Shown one piece after another: positions 17,173-27,504 of a stretch of 64,000 bases of DNA (within the stretch, counting starts at the first letter, position 1; each line of letters starts with the position of its first letter). Source of the DNA: Streptomyces ambofaciens ATCC 23877. Lineage in GTDB: Bacteria > Actinomycetota > Actinomycetes > Streptomycetales > Streptomycetaceae. The stretch lies in the NCBI RefSeq assembly GCF_001267885.1, contig NZ_CP012382.1:4823001-4887000 (forward strand), written 5' to 3'. The position numbers and the translations under genes are program-made. The notes beneath the pieces were generated by a model, which was not told the origin of the DNA, ran no database searches, and saw only the letters and a program-made list of their open reading frames with translations.

Positions 17173-17841
17173 TCAGGCCCCGTGGGTCTCCACGTACTTC
17201 CGGGCCGCCGCCAGCGACTCCGGGTGGAGCGCCTCGCCCGCCGCGAGCAGCCGCGGCAGCAGCTCCCGCCGGGTCGTCACCGCCCGGAACTGCAACGCCA
17301 CCGTCACCTCGTGGTCGGGCCGGTGCACGATCGCGACCGGATCGCCGACCCGTATCTCCCCGGGCTCGATCACCCGCAGGTAGGCGCCCGGCGCCCCCTT
17401 CTCCGTGAAGCGCCTCACCCACCGCCGCTCACCCAGATGGCCCTGGAAGGTACGACACGGGATACGGCCGCAGGTGACCTCCAGCACCAGGTCGGGGCCG
17501 ATCCGCCAGCGCTCGCCGATCCGCGCGCCCGAGACGTCCAGGCCCGTGGTGGTGAGGTTCTCGCCGAACGCGCCGTTGGGCAGCGTCCTGCCCAGCTCGC
17601 GCTCCCAGTCGTCCATGTCCTCCCGCGCCACCGCGTAGACCGCCTGCTCGTCGCCGCCGTGATGGCGCGTGTCGCACACCGCGTCCCCGGCCACCCCGCT
17701 CGCCCCGGCCCCCCTCGGGCCGGGCGCCGTCACCCGGACGGTCCCGTCGGTCGGCTGCTTGTCGATGCCGGTGACGCCGTCGGGGTGGTCGGTGTACGGC
17801 ACGGCCTTCGGGCGGCCCAGGTTGACAGAGAGAAGCTTCAT
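17173..17841 (-). CDS. MOSC domain-containing protein
   Basis: 222 residues from the ATG at 17841 (KLLSVNLGRPK start). The sequence fits the YiiM-like MOSC family: GRIPCRTFQGHLG contains the conserved cysteine, with NGAFGENLTTTGLDV before it and PGAYLRVIEPGEI after. MOSC domains bind molybdopterin or carry sulfur, and YiiM relatives act on N-hydroxylated bases. No strong ribosome binding site precedes the ATG, so the start is less certain. The gene is divergent from a LysR regulator across 81 bases that contain a 12-bp direct repeat. Confidence 0.85.
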   Translation of the reverse strand: MKLLSVNLGRPKAVPYTDHPDGVTGIDKQPTDGTVRVTAPGPRGAGASGVAGDAVCDTRHHGGDEQAVYAVAREDMDDWERELGRTLPNGAFGENLTTTGLDVSGARIGERWRIGPDLVLEVTCGRIPCRTFQGHLGERRWVRRFTEKGAPGAYLRVIEPGEIRVGDPVAIVHRPDHEVTVALQFRAVTTRRELLPRLLAAGEALHPESLAAARKYVETHGA

Positions 17842-17864
17842 GGCGGAACGGTAGAACACGGCTC

Positions 17865-17907
17865 GTCAAAGCGTCGACGCACTATTCGGCGTCCGGTCAA
17901 AGCGTCG
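17865..17907. promoter_or_regulatory. 12-bp direct repeat pair, probable LysR operator
   Basis: GTCAAAGCGTCG occurs at 17865-17876 and again, identically, at 17896-17907. The 31-base spacing places both copies on one helix face (about three turns). The pair lies between the divergent MOSC and lysR-type genes, where LysR regulators usually bind. A possible -10 (TATCCT, 17910-17915) lies close before the LysR start. Confidence 0.5.
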
Positions 17908-17922
17908 CTTATCCTCGGCGGT

Positions 17923-18843
17923 GTGATCGAGGCTCGTCATCTCCGCGTGCTGCGCGCCGTGGCATCCACCGGTTCCTTCTCCGCCGCGGGACGCGAACTG
18001 GGCTGCACCCAGCCCGCCGTCAGTCAGCAGATGAAGGCCCTGGAGGCCTCCGTCGGCACCCCCCTGCTCGTGCGCACCGGACGCGAGATGCGGCTGACCC
18101 AGGCCGGCGAGGCACTCGTGCGGCACGCCGCCGGGATCATCGCCGGGCTGACCGCGGCCGAGGAGGAGGTCGCCGCCATCGCCGGGCTGCGCGCCGGCCG
18201 GGTCCGCCTGGTCTCCTTCCCCAGCGGCAGCTCCACCCTCGTGCCGACCGCCCTGGCCGCGTTGCGCGCCGCGCACCCCGGCACCCGGGTCTCCCTGGAG
18301 GAGGCCGAGCCGCCGAAATCCGTCGAGCTGCTGCGCGAGGGCGACTGCGACGTGGCGCTCGCCTTCCGGTACGAGGGCGCCGCGGGCGCGGAGGAGTGGG
18401 ACGACCTCGTCGTACGGCCGCTGCTGACCGACCGCCTGGTGGCGCTGGTGCCCGAGGACCACCGGCTGGCACGCACGGAAGCGGCCGGCGCCGTGGCCAT
18501 CGGGGAACTCGCCCGGGAGTCCTGGATCGCGGGCTGTCCGCGCTGCCGGGGCCAGCTGGTCGAGGTCTGCGAGGGGGCCGGCTTCACGCCCCGCATCGAC
18601 TTCGCGACCGACGACTACCCGGCGGTCGTCGGCCTGGTGGGGGCCGGCCTCGGCGTGGCCGTCCTGCCCCAGCTCGCCGTCGAGTCCGTACGGCCCCGGG
18701 GAGCGCGCACCGTGGCGCTGGAACCGGCGGTGCGGCGGGAGATCGTCGCGCTCACCCTCCCCGACCTGGCCCAGGTGCCGGCGGTGTCGGCGACGCTCGA
18801 CGAGCTGGCCCGGGCAGGGGCACGCCAGCCGGCGGCGCGCTGA
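17923..18843 (+). CDS. LysR-family transcriptional regulator
   Basis: 306 residues, normal LysR length, from the GTG at 17923. The N-terminal winged helix is clear (HLRVLRAVASTGSFSAAG, then CTQPAVSQQMKALE, LLVR and LTQAGEAL, residues 5-65) and is followed by a substrate-binding domain (about 90-295). The domain contains CPRC, an unusual cysteine pair at about residue 206 that might sense redox state or metal. No effector can be named. Divergence from the MOSC gene suggests it regulates that gene. Confidence 0.9.
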   Translation: MIEARHLRVLRAVASTGSFSAAGRELGCTQPAVSQQMKALEASVGTPLLVRTGREMRLTQAGEALVRHAAGIIAGLTAAEEEVAAIAGLRAGRVRLVSFPSGSSTLVPTALAALRAAHPGTRVSLEEAEPPKSVELLREGDCDVALAFRYEGAAGAEEWDDLVVRPLLTDRLVALVPEDHRLARTEAAGAVAIGELARESWIAGCPRCRGQLVEVCEGAGFTPRIDFATDDYPAVVGLVGAGLGVAVLPQLAVESVRPRGARTVALEPAVRREIVALTLPDLAQVPAVSATLDELARAGARQPAAR

Positions 18844-18935
18844 GCGCCGGCCCCGTCGCCGCGCGCAGGCTCGCCGCGCGCCGGGTCGCCGGGCCGCGCG
18901 GGGCCGCTTCGCCGGAGCTCTAGAGAAACGTTCCT

Positions 18936-19268
18936 TCAGTGATGCGCGGCCGCCTCCCCGCCGCTCGACGCGGACGCCGCCACCAGGCGGTTGCGGGCGC
19001 GTCCCATGAGCTCCTCGCGCTCGTCCTCGGTCAGGCCGCCCCACACGCCGTACGGCTCACGCACCGCCAGCGCGTGCGCCGCGCACTCGGCGCGGACCGG
19101 GCACCTCATGCAGACCTCCTTGGCCGAGTTCTCGCGAGCACTCCGCGCCGCACCGCGTTCGCCCTCCGGATGGAAGAAGAGCGAACTGTCCACCCCGCGG
19201 CACGCGGCCAGGAGCTGCCAGTCCCACAGATCCGCGTTCGGTCCGGGAAGGCGGGAGAAATCTGCCAT
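18936..19268 (-). CDS. whiD: WhiB-family developmental regulator WhiD
   Basis: 110 residues from the ATG at 19268, preceded by AAGGGG. The four cluster-binding cysteines of the WhiB family are present (C23, C53, C56, C62), as is the GVWGG turn (74-78) and the basic tail. The N-terminus (MADFSRLPGPNADLWDWQ) matches the S. coelicolor WhiD sequence as I remember it. WhiD binds a 4Fe-4S cluster and is needed for spore maturation and septum placement. The position next to bldM supports the name. Confidence 0.93.
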   Translation of the reverse strand: MADFSRLPGPNADLWDWQLLAACRGVDSSLFFHPEGERGAARSARENSAKEVCMRCPVRAECAAHALAVREPYGVWGGLTEDEREELMGRARNRLVAASASSGGEAAAHH

Positions 19269-19667
19269 TGCGTGACCCCTTGTTGCCGCTATGGGTGGAT
19301 GTGGGAGATACGCCGACGCCGGCATCCACGACCGTACAACTACGATCTAAGGAGATGAAAATATGACTCATTGCGAATCTAGCCGCAGACACCAGCGAAG
19401 CGGAAGAAAAGCGGCTAAATGGGGCATCGGTTGTGATGAAACGGGGCGGGTCCGACGCGCATGTCTGCTGCGTGGCCGCCCCCTCACGTAGAGTGCCGAA
19501 GACGACACACAGCCCCGTAACTCTTTCGAGTGACCGTCGTTGAGAGTGCGGAGGCGGTTGAAGGAACAAGTGCTCGGGCGGGCGTCCGGGACGGTCGACC
19601 GCACAGGTGACGATTTCGTACCAGCCTGGAGGCTCAACGTGACGCGCATCAGCTGCGGAGGACGGCC
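19269..19667. promoter_or_regulatory. whiD-bldM divergent promoter region
   Basis: Non-coding stretch of 399 bases between two divergent developmental genes. The part near whiD is AT-richer (19340-19380). The bldM-proximal half contains a sigma-BldN type promoter, listed separately. I could not place the whiD promoters with confidence. Confidence 0.6.
19516..19543 (+). promoter_or_regulatory. sigma-BldN type promoter of bldM
   Basis: CGTAAC (19516-19521) and CGTTGA (19538-19543) are separated by 16 bases. This is the -35/-10 pair I remember for BldN-dependent promoters and for bldM p1 itself. It places the transcript start about 115 bases before the bldM ATG. Confidence 0.75.
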
Positions 19668-20279
19668 ATGACTTCCGTCCTCGTCTGCGACGACTCCCCG
19701 CTTGCCCGAGAGGCGCTCCGCCGCGCGGTCGCGACCGTGCCCGGCGTCGAGCGTGTGACGACGGCGGCCAACGGCGAGGAAGTCCTCCGCCGCTGGGGTG
19801 CCGACCGCTCGGACCTGATCCTGATGGACGTACGCATGCCCGGCCTGGGCGGCGTCGAGACGGTCCGGCGGCTGCTGTCCGCCGACCCCGGGGCGCGCAT
19901 CATCATGCTCACCGTCGCCGAGGACCTGGACGGCGTGGCCCTCGCGGTCGCCGCCGGTGCCCGTGGCTACCTGCACAAGGACGCCTCGCGCGCCGAGCTG
20001 AGGGCCACCGTCACGCAGGCCCTCGCCGACCCGACCTGGCGGCTCGCCCCGCGCCGGCTGCGCTCGGCCGAGATGGGCGCCGCGCCCACGCTCACCGCGC
20101 GTGAGATCCAGGTCCTGGAGGGCATGAGCCACGGCCGCTCCAACGCGGAGATCGGCCGTGAGCTGTTCCTCTCCGAGGACACCGTCAAGACGCACGCCCG
20201 GCGGCTCTTCAAGAAGCTCGGCGCCTCGGACCGGGCACACGCGGTGGCGCTCGGGTTCCGGTGGGGCCTGGTCCGCTAG
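19668..20279 (+). CDS. bldM: orphan response regulator BldM
   Basis: 203 residues, ATG preceded by GGAGG. The N-terminal receiver domain has the acidic pair at D8/D9 and the usual phospho-acceptor position D54 (ILMD54VRMPG). The C-terminal LuxR/FixJ helix-turn-helix (about 138-195) has LTAREIQVLEGMSHGRSNAEIG and TVKTHARRLFKKL. In Streptomyces BldM acts as a homodimer or as a heterodimer with WhiI to switch on aerial-growth and sporulation genes, without a cognate kinase. The neighbour whiD and the sigma-BldN type promoter fit this role. Confidence 0.95.
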   Translation: MTSVLVCDDSPLAREALRRAVATVPGVERVTTAANGEEVLRRWGADRSDLILMDVRMPGLGGVETVRRLLSADPGARIIMLTVAEDLDGVALAVAAGARGYLHKDASRAELRATVTQALADPTWRLAPRRLRSAEMGAAPTLTAREIQVLEGMSHGRSNAEIGRELFLSEDTVKTHARRLFKKLGASDRAHAVALGFRWGLVR

Positions 20280-20469
20280 GGGCACCCCGTGCGGTGGAGG
20301 CGGAGAGGGCCCGTCGGGGATGCCGCGATCCCCGCTTATCGCGAGGTGAGCGGGGCTGACAAGGCGACCCGCCGGACGCCCGATGCTTGTTTCGCCGCCG
20401 ATGACGCATCCTTGAGGTGTGGAGTTCCTCGGGGACGAGTCGGTCGAGCGGAAGGGGAGGGCGCAGGGG

Positions 20470-21147
20470 ATGAGTTCCGGCGCACCTGCTCATAACGCTT
20501 CGGTGCACAACAACGGACGCGAAGCCACGGATCGGACGGCCGCAAGGCACCATGGACCGATGCGTGACGACGAGGCGGCCCCCGACCAAGGGACGGTCGG
20601 TGGGCTCGTCCACCGCGCCGTCGACGGGGACGAGCAGGCCACGCACGACCTGCTCGCCCATGTCCATCCCTTGGCGCTGCGCTACTGCCGCACCCGTCTG
20701 TCCCGGCTGCCCGGCGACGCCCGGCACTTCGTCGAGGACCTCGCCCAGGAGGTCTGTGTCGCGGTGCTGCTGGCCCTGCCCCGCTACAAGGACACCGGAC
20801 GCCCCTTCGAGGCGTTCGTCTTCGCCATCGCCGCCCACAAGGTCGCCGACCTCCAGCGCGCGGCGATGCGGCACCCCGGCTCCACGGCCGTCCCGTCCGA
20901 CGAGATGCCCGAGCGGCCGGACGACTCGCTGGGCCCCGAGGAGCGCGCGCTGCTCAACAGCGACGCCGCCTGGGCCAAGAAACTGCTGGCCAACCTGCCC
21001 GAGAACCAGCGCGAGCTGCTCCTGCTGCGGATCGCGGTGGGGCTCACGGCCGAGGAGACCGGCCAGATGTTGGGAATGTCACCCGGTGCCGTGCGCGTCG
21101 CCCAGCACCGGGCCCTGAGCCGTCTGCGGGCCCTGGCGGAGCAGTAG
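20470..21147 (+). CDS. shbA: ECF sigma factor of the ShbA/SigD group
   Basis: 225 residues from the ATG at 20470, with GGAGGG a short way upstream; a later ATG at 20563 is possible. Sigma region 2 (about 50-120: [13 protein letters not shown], then [19 protein letters not shown] and [16 protein letters not shown]) and region 4 (about 165-225: [18 protein letters not shown] with [15 protein letters not shown]) are clear. The order whiB-type gene, sigma, guaB, guaB3 is shared with the mycobacterial sigD locus. In S. griseus the gene I remember at this place, shbA, drives the principal sigma gene hrdB. The name rests on that synteny. Confidence 0.75.
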   Translation: MSSGAPAHNASVHNNGREATDRTAARHHGPMRDDEAAPDQGTVGGLVHRAVDGDEQATHDLLAHVHPLALRYCRTRLSRLPGDARHFVEDLAQEVCVAVLLALPRYKDTGRPFEAFVFAIAAHKVADLQRAAMRHPGSTAVPSDEMPERPDDSLGPEERALLNSDAAWAKKLLANLPENQRELLLLRIAVGLTAEETGQMLGMSPGAVRVAQHRALSRLRALAEQ

Positions 21148-21212
21148 TGCCGGGCGTGAACGCGCGGCGACCGGTGTCCGTACGAAGCTACGAATGCCGC
21201 GGCCGCCCTTGA

Positions 21213-22796
<1,584 letters not shown>

Positions 22797-22807
22797 GCAG
22801 CAGCCTC

Positions 22808-22844
22808 CTGAGGGCGGCCCCGGACCATCCGGGGCCGCCCTCAG
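22808..22844 (+). terminator. terminator after guaB
   Basis: Perfect 17-bp stem (CTGAGGGCGGCCCCGGA paired with its complement) and a 3-base loop, twelve bases after the guaB stop. Confidence 0.85.
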
Positions 22845-22911
22845 CAGTGCCCCGCCGGGTCCGTCGGGGATACTGGAAGGCGCTGCAACGCATCAGGGAA
22901 AGGCCACAGAC

Positions 22912-24036
22912 GTGACTGAGATCGAGATCGGGCGCGGCAAGCGCGGCCGGCGGGCGTACGCCTTCGACGACATCGCCGTCGTCCCCAGCCGCCGTACGCG
23001 GGACCCGAAGGAGGTCTCGATCGCCTGGCAGATCGACGCCTACCGCTTCGAGCTGCCGTTCCTGGCCGCTCCCATGGACTCGGTCGTCTCCCCGGCCACC
23101 GCCATCCGCATCGGCGAGCTGGGCGGCCTCGGCGTCCTCAACCTGGAAGGGCTGTGGACGCGGTACGAGGACCCGCAGCCGCTGCTCGACGAGATCGCCG
23201 AGCTGGACACGGACAACGCGACCCGCCGCCTCCAGGAGATCTACGCGGCTCCGATCAAGGAGGAGCTGATCGGGCAGCGCATCAAGGAGGTGCGCGACTC
23301 GGGCGTGGTCACCGCCGCCGCGCTCTCCCCGCAGCGCACCGCCCAGTTCTCCAAGGCCGTCGTGGACGCGGGCGTCGACATCTTCGTCATCCGCGGCACC
23401 ACGGTCTCGGCGGAGCACGTCTCCGGCTCGCACGAGCCGCTGAACCTGAAGCAGTTCATCTACGAGCTGGACGTCCCGGTGATCGTCGGCGGCTGCGCCA
23501 CCTACACCGCCGCCCTGCACCTGATGCGCACCGGCGCGGCGGGCGTCCTCGTCGGCTTCGGCGGCGGCGCCGCCCACACCACGCGCAACGTGCTGGGCAT
23601 CCAGGTCCCCATGGCGACCGCGGTCGCCGACGTGGCCGCCGCCCGCCGCGACTACATGGACGAGTCCGGCGGCCGGTACGTGCACGTCATCGCCGACGGC
23701 GGTGTCGGCTGGTCCGGCGACCTGCCCAAGGCCATCGCCTGCGGCGCCGACTCCGTGATGATGGGTTCGCCGCTGGCCCGCGCGACCGACGCGCCGGGCC
23801 GGGGCAACCACTGGGGCATGGAGGCCGTCAACGAGGAGCTGCCCCGTGGCAAGAAGGTGGACCTCGGCACGGTCGGCACCATCGAGGAGATCCTCACCGG
23901 CCCGGCCCGCAACCCCGACGGCTCGATGAACTTCTTCGGCGCGCTGCGCCGGGCGATGTCGACGACCGGCTACAGCGAGCTGAAGGAGTTCCAGCGCGTG
24001 GAGGTCACGGTCGGGGACTCGCAGCACCGGCGGTAG
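22912..24036 (+). CDS. guaB3: GuaB3 family IMP dehydrogenase-related protein
   Basis: 374 residues, GTG start. It has the IMPDH/GMPR barrel but no CBS domains, as usual for GuaB3. The active-site loop aligned with the GuaB GSICTTR segment reads GFGGGAAHTTRN (23551-23589), so the catalytic cysteine is not in its usual place. The conserved DGGVGWSGDLPKAIACGADSV segment for phosphate binding is present. Mycobacterial and streptomycete GuaB3 have no proven IMPDH activity; a cyanobacterial homologue has been reported as a GMP reductase. Function here is open. Confidence 0.93.
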   Translation: MTEIEIGRGKRGRRAYAFDDIAVVPSRRTRDPKEVSIAWQIDAYRFELPFLAAPMDSVVSPATAIRIGELGGLGVLNLEGLWTRYEDPQPLLDEIAELDTDNATRRLQEIYAAPIKEELIGQRIKEVRDSGVVTAAALSPQRTAQFSKAVVDAGVDIFVIRGTTVSAEHVSGSHEPLNLKQFIYELDVPVIVGGCATYTAALHLMRTGAAGVLVGFGGGAAHTTRNVLGIQVPMATAVADVAAARRDYMDESGGRYVHVIADGGVGWSGDLPKAIACGADSVMMGSPLARATDAPGRGNHWGMEAVNEELPRGKKVDLGTVGTIEEILTGPARNPDGSMNFFGALRRAMSTTGYSELKEFQRVEVTVGDSQHRR

Positions 24037-24052
24037 TCGCCCGCACGCCGTA

Positions 24053-24088
24053 CCGAAGGGCCCGCAGCGATCGCTGCGGGCCCTTCGG
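24053..24088. terminator. bidirectional terminator between guaB3 and nucleotide-sugar dehydrogenase
   Basis: Perfect 36-base palindrome (18-base arms meeting at 24070/24071) between the convergent genes. Confidence 0.88.
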
Positions 24089-24100
24089 CGTGTCTGCGGG

Positions 24101-25309
24101 TCAGAGCCGGTGGGCCGCCCCCGTGGGCGTGGCCCCCCGCGTGTCCAGCAGCAGCTGGGCCTTCACCGACAGGCCCTGGAGGTCGTACGTGCGGTGCTGC
24201 TGGAGGAGGATCGTCAGGTCGGCGTCGGCGGCGGCCTCGTAGAGGGAGTCGGCGCGGGGGACGGGGCGGTCGGCGACCTTCCAGGACGGGATGTGCGGGT
24301 CGTGGTAGCTGACGGCCGCGCCCAGCGACATCAGACGGGTCGCGATCTCCTCGGCCGGGGTGGCCTGCTGGTCGGCGAGGTCGGCCTTGTAGGTGACGCC
24401 GAGGAGCAGGACGCGGGCGCCGCGCGCGGACTTGCCGTGCTCGTTGAGGAGGGCGGCGGCGCGCTGGACGACGTAGCGGGGCATCTGGGCGTTGACCTGC
24501 TGGGCCAGCTCCACCATGCGCAGGCTGTGGGGGGCCTGTCCGGTCAGGTCCTGGGGGACGGAGTGGCCGCCGACGCCGGGTCCCGGGCGGAAGGCCTGGA
24601 AGCCGAACGGCTTGGTCTCCGCGCAGCGCAGCACGTCCCACAGGTCGACGCCGAGGTCGTCGCACAGGACGGCCATCTCGTTGACGAGGGCGATGTTGAC
24701 GTGCCGGAAGTTGGTCTCCAGCAGCTGGACCGTCTCCGCCTCGCGGGGGCCGCGCGCGCGGACCACCTTGTCGGTGAGGCGGCTGTAGAAGGCGGCGGCC
24801 GACTCGGTGCAGGCGGGGGTGACGCCGCCGATGACCTTCGGGGTGTTGGCCGGGGTGAAGTCGCGGTTGCCGGGGTCGGCGCGGCTGGGGGAGTAGGCGA
24901 GGTGGAAGTCGCGGCCGGCGCGCAGTCCGGAGCCCTGTTCCAGCAGCGGGCGCAGGAACTCCTCGGTCGTCCCCGGGCGCACGGGCGACTCCAGGATCAC
25001 GGTGGTGTGCGGGCGCATGTGCGCGGCCAGGGTGCGGGCCGCGGCCTCCACCTGGGTGAGGTCCAGGCCGCCGTCCGCGCCCGGTGGGGTCGGGGTGCAG
25101 ATGACGGCGGTGCGGACGCGCCCCAGCTCGGCCGGTCCCGCGGGGGTGCGGAAGCCCGTGGCGAGCATCCGGCGCACCTCGGCGGGGGTGAGCGGATCGG
25201 CCTCGGGGCCGGTGCGGTAGCCGAGGGTGGGGATGCCGGCGGCGACGGCGGCCTGGGCCAGGGGCAGGCCGTACGGGCCGAGTCCGATGACGGCGAGATC
25301 TGCGGGCAT
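24101..25309 (-). CDS. nucleotide-sugar dehydrogenase homologue lacking the catalytic Cys
   Basis: 402 residues from the ATG at 25309 (GGAAGGA upstream). All three domains of the UDP-glucose/UDP-ManNAc dehydrogenase family are present: an N-terminal NAD fold (IGLGPYGLPLA), the central helix with NFRHVNIALVNEMA, and the C-terminal domain with VLLLGVTYKAD. The active-site motif normally reads GGHCxPxD; here it is GGHSVPQD, with a Ser codon at 24560-24562. The first glycine motif is GLGPYG, where GLGYVG is usual. These changes suggest a non-standard or inactive dehydrogenase, though the frame is intact. It is divergent from glpD. Confidence 0.85.
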   Translation of the reverse strand: MPADLAVIGLGPYGLPLAQAAVAAGIPTLGYRTGPEADPLTPAEVRRMLATGFRTPAGPAELGRVRTAVICTPTPPGADGGLDLTQVEAAARTLAAHMRPHTTVILESPVRPGTTEEFLRPLLEQGSGLRAGRDFHLAYSPSRADPGNRDFTPANTPKVIGGVTPACTESAAAFYSRLTDKVVRARGPREAETVQLLETNFRHVNIALVNEMAVLCDDLGVDLWDVLRCAETKPFGFQAFRPGPGVGGHSVPQDLTGQAPHSLRMVELAQQVNAQMPRYVVQRAAALLNEHGKSARGARVLLLGVTYKADLADQQATPAEEIATRLMSLGAAVSYHDPHIPSWKVADRPVPRADSLYEAAADADLTILLQQHRTYDLQGLSVKAQLLLDTRGATPTGAAHRL

Positions 25310-25626
25310 GGCGTGGGCCGTCCTTCCCAGTAGCCGAAGCGGGACAGGTGCGCAAGCCCGGTGGACAGGATGGGCGAGCACAACGTCAGACTAGGAGTAA
25401 ATATGACCGATATGCGGGATTGGTCCGGCGCGTTTCGGTGAGTGTCGGGTGGCGGCCGTGAGCTGCGGGGGCGCGGCGGGACGGCGGCGGAGAAGTTGTC
25501 CACAGGCTGGGGGCCGTGAGGCGGCCGATGTCGGGCAGGCCGGTCAGAATCTGGGCATGGTGGGTACCAGGAACCGGGCCTCTCCCTGACGGGTGCGGCC
25601 GACGCGACCGACAGCGGGAGGCAGCA
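25310..25626. promoter_or_regulatory. divergent promoter region, nucleotide-sugar dehydrogenase and glpD
   Basis: 317 bases. An AT-rich core at about 25388-25415 probably holds the promoters. I see no clear operator. No small gene is convincing. Confidence 0.4.
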
Positions 25627-27333
25627 GTGAGGACAGCGACACTGGGGCCGGCACAGCGCGCCGAGGCGCTCGCGGCCATGGCCGAGCGCGAGCTGGACGT
25701 ACTGGTGGTGGGCGCGGGCGTGGTCGGTGCGGGCACCGCGCTCGACGCGGTGACGCGGGGCCTGTCCACCGGCCTGGTCGAGGCGCGGGACTGGGCCTCG
25801 GGCACCTCCAGCAGGTCCAGCAAACTGATCCACGGCGGCCTGCGCTATCTGGAGATGCTCGACTTCGGGCTCGTCCGGGAGGCGCTGAAGGAGCGCGGCC
25901 TGCTGCTGGAGCGGCTCGCGCCGCACCTGGTGAAGCCGGTGCCGTTCCTGTACCCGTTGCAGCACAAGGGCTGGGAGCGGCTCTACGCCGGCTCGGGCGT
26001 CGCGCTCTACGACGCCATGGCGATGGCCCGCGGCCACGGCCGGGGCCTGCCGGCGCACCGGCACCTGACCCGGCGTCACGCGCTGCGGGTGGCACCCGCC
26101 CTGAAGAAGGACGCGCTCGTCGGCGCGCTCCAGTACTACGACGCCCAGATGGACGACGCCCGGTTCGTGACGACGCTGGTGCGCACCGCGGCGGCGTACG
26201 GCGCCCAGGTCGCCAACCGCGCGCGGGTCACCTCCTTCCTGCGCGAGGGCGAGCGCGTGGTCGGCGCGCGCGTGCAGGACGTCGAGGCGGGCGGGGAGTA
26301 CGAGATCCGCGCCAAGCAGGTCGTGAACGCGACCGGTGTGTGGACCGACGACACCCAGTCGATGGTGGGCGAGCGCGGCCGGTTCCACGTCCGGGCCTCC
26401 AAGGGCATCCACCTGGTCGTGCCGAAGGACCGCATCCACTCCTCCACCGGTCTGATCCTGCGCACCGAGAAGTCCGTGCTGTTCGTCATCCCCTGGGGCC
26501 GGCACTGGATCATCGGCACCACGGACACCGACTGGGACCTGGACAAGGCCCACCCCGCCGCCTCCAGCGCGGACATCGACTACCTGCTGGAGCACATCAA
26601 CTCGGTGCTCTCGGTGCCGCTCACGCGCGACGACGTCGAGGGCGTGTACGCCGGGCTGCGCCCGCTGCTGGCGGGGGAGTCGGACGCCACCAGCAAGCTG
26701 TCGCGCGAGCACACGGTCGCCCATCCGGTGCCCGGCCTGGTCGTCGTGGCGGGCGGCAAGTACACGACGTACCGGGTGATGGCCAAGGACGCCGTGGACG
26801 CCGCGGTGCACGGCCTCGACCTGCGCGTCGCCGACTGCGTCACCGAGATCACGCCGCTGCTCGGCGCCGAGGGATACCGGGCGCTGTGGAACGCGCGGGC
26901 GCGGGTCGCCGCGCGCACCGGCCTGCACGTCGTACGGGTGGAGCACCTGCTGAACCGGTACGGGGCGATGGCCGAGGAGGTGCTGGAGCTCGTCGCCGCC
27001 GACCCCTCCCTCGGCGAACCGCTGCACGCCGCCGACGACTACCTGCGCGCCGAGGTCGTCTACGCCGCCTCGCACGAGGGCGCCCGTCACCTCGACGACG
27101 TACTCACCCGGCGCACCCGCATCTCCATCGAGACCTTCGACCGGGGCACCCGCAGCGCCCGCGAGGCCGCCGAGCTGATGGCCCCGGTCCTGGGCTGGGA
27201 CGAGGAACAGGTCGAACGGGAGGTCCAGCACTACGAGAAGCGGGTCGAGGCCGAGCGGGAGTCCCAGCGCCAGCCGGACGACCTGACGGCCGACGCGGCT
27301 CGCCTCGGGGCGCCGGACATCGTGCCCCGGTAG
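25627..27333 (+). CDS. glpD: aerobic glycerol-3-phosphate dehydrogenase
   Basis: 568 residues from the GTG at 25627 with GGGAGG six bases upstream. GlpD oxidises sn-glycerol-3-phosphate to dihydroxyacetone phosphate at the membrane and passes electrons to quinones. The FAD motif GAGVVGAGTALDA lies at about 27-40. The family segments SSKLIHGGLRYLE, YYDAQMDDARFV, GIHLVVPKDR and GGKYTTYR are all present, followed by the C-terminal helical domain (GAMAEEVLEL). It stands alone here, with no glycerol kinase or regulator next to it. Confidence 0.95.
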   Translation: MRTATLGPAQRAEALAAMAERELDVLVVGAGVVGAGTALDAVTRGLSTGLVEARDWASGTSSRSSKLIHGGLRYLEMLDFGLVREALKERGLLLERLAPHLVKPVPFLYPLQHKGWERLYAGSGVALYDAMAMARGHGRGLPAHRHLTRRHALRVAPALKKDALVGALQYYDAQMDDARFVTTLVRTAAAYGAQVANRARVTSFLREGERVVGARVQDVEAGGEYEIRAKQVVNATGVWTDDTQSMVGERGRFHVRASKGIHLVVPKDRIHSSTGLILRTEKSVLFVIPWGRHWIIGTTDTDWDLDKAHPAASSADIDYLLEHINSVLSVPLTRDDVEGVYAGLRPLLAGESDATSKLSREHTVAHPVPGLVVVAGGKYTTYRVMAKDAVDAAVHGLDLRVADCVTEITPLLGAEGYRALWNARARVAARTGLHVVRVEHLLNRYGAMAEEVLELVAADPSLGEPLHAADDYLRAEVVYAASHEGARHLDDVLTRRTRISIETFDRGTRSAREAAELMAPVLGWDEEQVEREVQHYEKRVEAERESQRQPDDLTADAARLGAPDIVPR

Positions 27334-27504
27334 CGCGGCGAGCGGACCGGCGCAAGGGGCCGGTGGGGCACGGGTGACGTGCGGTCAGCCGGTCACGGCG
27401 CCCGCCTCGGCGCCCGGCCGGCCCGTGAGGCACCCTGGGCGTCGAGCACTTGTCGGGTGAGAGACAATGAAGGCTCTGTCAGGGCGGGTTGCATGAGGGG
27501 ACGC

